A DNA stretch of 36,493 bases from Kitasatospora sp. MBT63 (GTDB taxonomy: Bacteria > Actinomycetota > Actinomycetes > Streptomycetales > Streptomycetaceae), in NCBI RefSeq assembly GCF_000710465.2, contig NZ_JAIZ01000036.1, positions 1 through 36,493 of the forward strand. Reading direction: 5' to 3'. The notes under the pieces are model-generated. The model ran no database searches. It saw only the letters and a list, made by a program, of their open reading frames with translations, and had not been told where the DNA came from. Within the stretch, counting starts at the first letter, position 1. Every line of letters begins with the position of its first letter. The position numbers and the translations under genes were made by a program. Positions 34,154-36,493 of the stretch are shown here, piece by piece.

Positions 34154-36310
34154 GTGCACCCGGCAGACCGAGGAGACCAGGCGATCCGGCCGTGGGCCGG
34201 GGCCGGGACACCGCCCGGGGACGGACCGAGGTGGCGCCGGACGGTCCCCACCGAGGACGACATCCCGCTCCGGAAAGCGATGCGATCGCCGACCCGGAAC
34301 CGGCCCGTGACCGAAGTGACCCGCACCGCCCCGGCACCGGCACGGCCCCCGGGTCCAGGGCTCACATGGATCCACGTCACCGGGGGTGCCCAGGCCTGCC
34401 GCACCTCGCCCGACCGGGAAAACGACCACGACGTGGCACCCGCGGCACCCGAACTGCGCCCCACGGGACTACGGGCCCTCCACCGTGCCGCCCAGGCCCA
34501 CGACGCAGACCACGCACTCGCCCACCGCGCACTGGCAGCAGACCGCCCCGATCCGGCCCTGGCCGCAGCGCTGGAGGACGCCGCCCTGAACGGCCAAGGG
34601 CCCCTCGGCGCCCGTTCCGTCGCAACCCGCCAACTCCTGGTGTGGGCAGCCGACCTCAGCACCACCCGCGCGCAACGGGAACGCCGACTGCTGCTGGCCG
34701 CACTTCACGAGGTGTACGAGGGAGTGCCCGGGAACGGAACCCTGTGGACGCGGATCGAGACGCTGCCGCCGTCACCTCTGCGATGCTGCGCACTGGCCGG
34801 CCGCGCGCTCCTCCAGGGCCGGCTCCGTACGGCGGGGATCCGACTGCAGGCCGCCCGCGACGCCCTGGCCGCCACAACCGCGCCCCCGGCACCGGGCGAC
34901 GGCGACGGCGACCAACCACATGCGCATCCCCGAGGGGAGGACCCGTACTTCGCGCTCGCGGCGATCGAGACCCTGGCGGCCGCCCTGGCGTGCCGCACGG
35001 CACGGGGCACAGCAGCCGTCGACGCCGCGGGCAAGGCGCTCAACGCCGCGAGCCGGGACACGGTCCAGACCCGCACCGCACGGCGTCTGATGCTGATCGG
35101 CCACTCCTACACCGCCGGCCCTCGTGAAGTCCTGGCCGCCCTGGGCGAGCAGGACTTCGCCGTGACAGCGCCGGCGACCGTGCCGGTGCGGCCACCGGAG
35201 CACCTGGAACCGGAACTGCTGCTCCTACGCGGAGAGAGCCGACTACTGGTGGGCGAATTCGCGGCCGGCACGAGCGATCTGGAATGCCTCGTCCAACGTC
35301 ACACCGGACACCGGGGGCACCCGGTACGGCTGCGCGCGCTGGAACGACTGGCGCTGGCACACTTCCTGGACGGGAACTGGCAGGGCGCCGATGACGCCGT
35401 CGAGCGCATCGACGCGGCCGGAGGCGGCACGGCCGGACAGGCATTGCGCACGATGCTGCTCGCCGCGCGCGGATCGGCCACCACGTCACCACCGAGCGGA
35501 ACGCCGGTACCGGCACACCGCAGGGCGTTCGAAGCCGACGACCCCGAGCGCCTCGTCATCGCCGTGTCCGCGGACGCCATCGGCCTGCTCGCGCGCCGCC
35601 GCTACGCGGACGTGCTCAGGGCGACCACGCCACTGACCGACGACTCCCACGATCTGCACGACGCACCGCAGAAGTTCGCACCGCTGTGGCTACCCGCCCG
35701 TGCGGAGGCGATGGTCGAGACAGCGGCAGCGGCAGCGGGGGCGAGGGCGGGGGCGACAGCCGAGGTGGAGGCGGAGGCGAGTCTGGACGAGCTGCGCCGG
35801 TGCGGCGGTCGCAGCCCCCACCTGATGGCCACCTTCCACCGACTCGCAGGCCGGGCGGCCGAGTATCGGCAGGAGCCGGCACTGGCGGAACGCGAGTACC
35901 GGGCGGGCCTGTGGACCGTCACAACGGGTATCCGGGTCCCGCGCCTGGAGGTGGCTCAGATCGAGCACGCGTACGGCCGGTTCCTGTGCTCTCTCGGGCG
36001 GTCGGCGGAGGGACGCGGACGGCTGCAGCGGGCCCAGGACATCTTCGTATCACTCGGTGCGTTCGCGTTCGCCCGCCGTGGCGAGCACGACATCAGCGCC
36101 GCTGCCCCCGTGGCTTCGCGGCCCCCGTTCGTCGATCTGACCGAGCGCGAAGCGGAGGTGGCCCGGCTGGTCTCAGCGGGGTTGACCAACCGCCGGGTCG
36201 CCGAGGAGCTGTTGATCAGCGCGAAGGCGGTGGAGTACCACCTCGGGAAGATCTACCCGAAACTGGGGGTGCGCACGCGGGGCGAGCTCACGAACAGATG
36301 GCCCGGTTGA
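34154..36310 (+). CDS. Second LAL-like LuxR regulator
   Basis: About 718 residues. The C-terminal LuxR HTH (LTEREAEVARLVSAGLTNRR ... ISAKAVEYHLGKIYPKLG) is canonical. The long middle is helical repeats. It is a paralogue of the regulator at 30710: both share LLxWAADxSxxxxxRERRL and the same layout, and again no Walker A or B is present. I prefer GTG at 34154 (GAAGGGAG 5 bases upstream) over GTG at 34127, which lacks a ribosome site. The first 100 residues are low-complexity, so a start further in is possible. A run of Ala/Glu/Gly (AAAAAGARAGATAEVEAEAS) interrupts the repeats. Confidence 0.8.
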   Translation: MHPADRGDQAIRPWAGAGTPPGDGPRWRRTVPTEDDIPLRKAMRSPTRNRPVTEVTRTAPAPARPPGPGLTWIHVTGGAQACRTSPDRENDHDVAPAAPELRPTGLRALHRAAQAHDADHALAHRALAADRPDPALAAALEDAALNGQGPLGARSVATRQLLVWAADLSTTRAQRERRLLLAALHEVYEGVPGNGTLWTRIETLPPSPLRCCALAGRALLQGRLRTAGIRLQAARDALAATTAPPAPGDGDGDQPHAHPRGEDPYFALAAIETLAAALACRTARGTAAVDAAGKALNAASRDTVQTRTARRLMLIGHSYTAGPREVLAALGEQDFAVTAPATVPVRPPEHLEPELLLLRGESRLLVGEFAAGTSDLECLVQRHTGHRGHPVRLRALERLALAHFLDGNWQGADDAVERIDAAGGGTAGQALRTMLLAARGSATTSPPSGTPVPAHRRAFEADDPERLVIAVSADAIGLLARRRYADVLRATTPLTDDSHDLHDAPQKFAPLWLPARAEAMVETAAAAAGARAGATAEVEAEASLDELRRCGGRSPHLMATFHRLAGRAAEYRQEPALAEREYRAGLWTVTTGIRVPRLEVAQIEHAYGRFLCSLGRSAEGRGRLQRAQDIFVSLGAFAFARRGEHDISAAAPVASRPPFVDLTEREAEVARLVSAGLTNRRVAEELLISAKAVEYHLGKIYPKLGVRTRGELTNRWPG

Positions 36311-36329
36311 CACCACCGAGACCGGCGAC

Positions 36330-36428
36330 GGTCGGACCACCAGCGGACAGCGACAACACCATCTCACCCTCCGGAGCGGACTCCGGCACGCGCTTGGTGA
36401 GCTGCTGCAGCAGTCCGCCCTCGACTGA
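36330..36428 (-). pseudogene. IS256-family transposase fragment
   Basis: On the minus strand, GLLQQLTKRVPESAPEGE matches the N-terminal core of IS256/mutator transposases (GLLxQLTKxxLExALEGE). It is joined directly to MVLSLSAGG, which matches a segment normally about 70 residues later (DEMVLSLSAKG). A deletion has fused the two. No start, catalytic core or terminal repeat is visible; more may lie to the right. Confidence 0.6.
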
Positions 36429-36493
36429 CCGTAAAGGCCCGCTGTACAAGGCCGTCAGTTGCGGAATTTGCGGTAGAGGGCGGTTCCGGTGAT

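Noticed and set aside
36455..36493. Minus-strand tail ITGTALYRKFRN followed by a stop, possibly the end of a gene outside the window
   Set aside because: Thirteen codons are too few to assign.

Overview
The window is very GC-rich. Its genes show strong third-position GC bias, many 4-base stop/start overlaps and typical actinomycete families (AfsR/SARP, LAL/LuxR, phosphocholine-type phospholipase C, GH64, Pvc16/DUF4255). This points to Streptomyces or a close relative. No rRNA, tRNA or CRISPR array was seen.

Region A (1-15149, all minus strand) is an azole- and dehydroamino-acid RiPP operon. In transcription order: a SARP/NB-ARC activator; a ThiF-like leader-binding partner (F type) with an RRE-like N-terminus; a YcaO cyclodehydratase; a SagB-type azoline dehydrogenase; a split LanB dehydratase (glutamylation protein, then a SpaB_C-type elimination protein); a membrane M50 (site-2-type) protease with an RRE-like N-terminus; an ABC exporter (ATPase and permease); and a gene cut by the left edge that repeats the N-terminal zinc module of the YcaO protein. 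Most junctions overlap by 4 bases, so one transcript with translational coupling is likely. The expected product is a thiopeptide or a goadsporin-like linear azole/dehydro peptide. Only one SpaB_C protein and no precursor peptide are visible; both questions depend on sequence to the left.

Region B (15150-17960) separates the cluster from the next genes. It holds the probable SARP promoter, a decayed IS630-type transposase with a 16-bp tandem duplication, and a lower-GC gene of unknown function with a faint clan-CD cysteine-peptidase-like N-terminus.

Region C (17961-23291, plus strand) encodes two secreted enzymes, a Tat-exported phospholipase C and a GH64 beta-1,3-glucanase, each followed by a hairpin terminator. 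A broken RNase H-like gene follows, with its active-site residues spread over three reading frames.

Region D (23356-33034) resembles the accessory end of a Streptomyces contractile injection system (eCIS) locus. A minus-strand operon encodes a seven-repeat Ig-like membrane protein, two ferritin-like proteins, a small unknown protein and a Pvc16/DUF4255 protein. Divergent from it are a LuxR response-regulator-like protein and a large LuxR/LAL-like protein. The sheath, tube, baseplate and ATPase genes are absent. The divergent promoter region holds a near-perfect PimM-type LuxR operator.

Region E (33035-36493) contains a MOSC protein with a good promoter, a second LAL-like LuxR regulator paralogous to the first, and an IS256 transposase scrap at the right edge.
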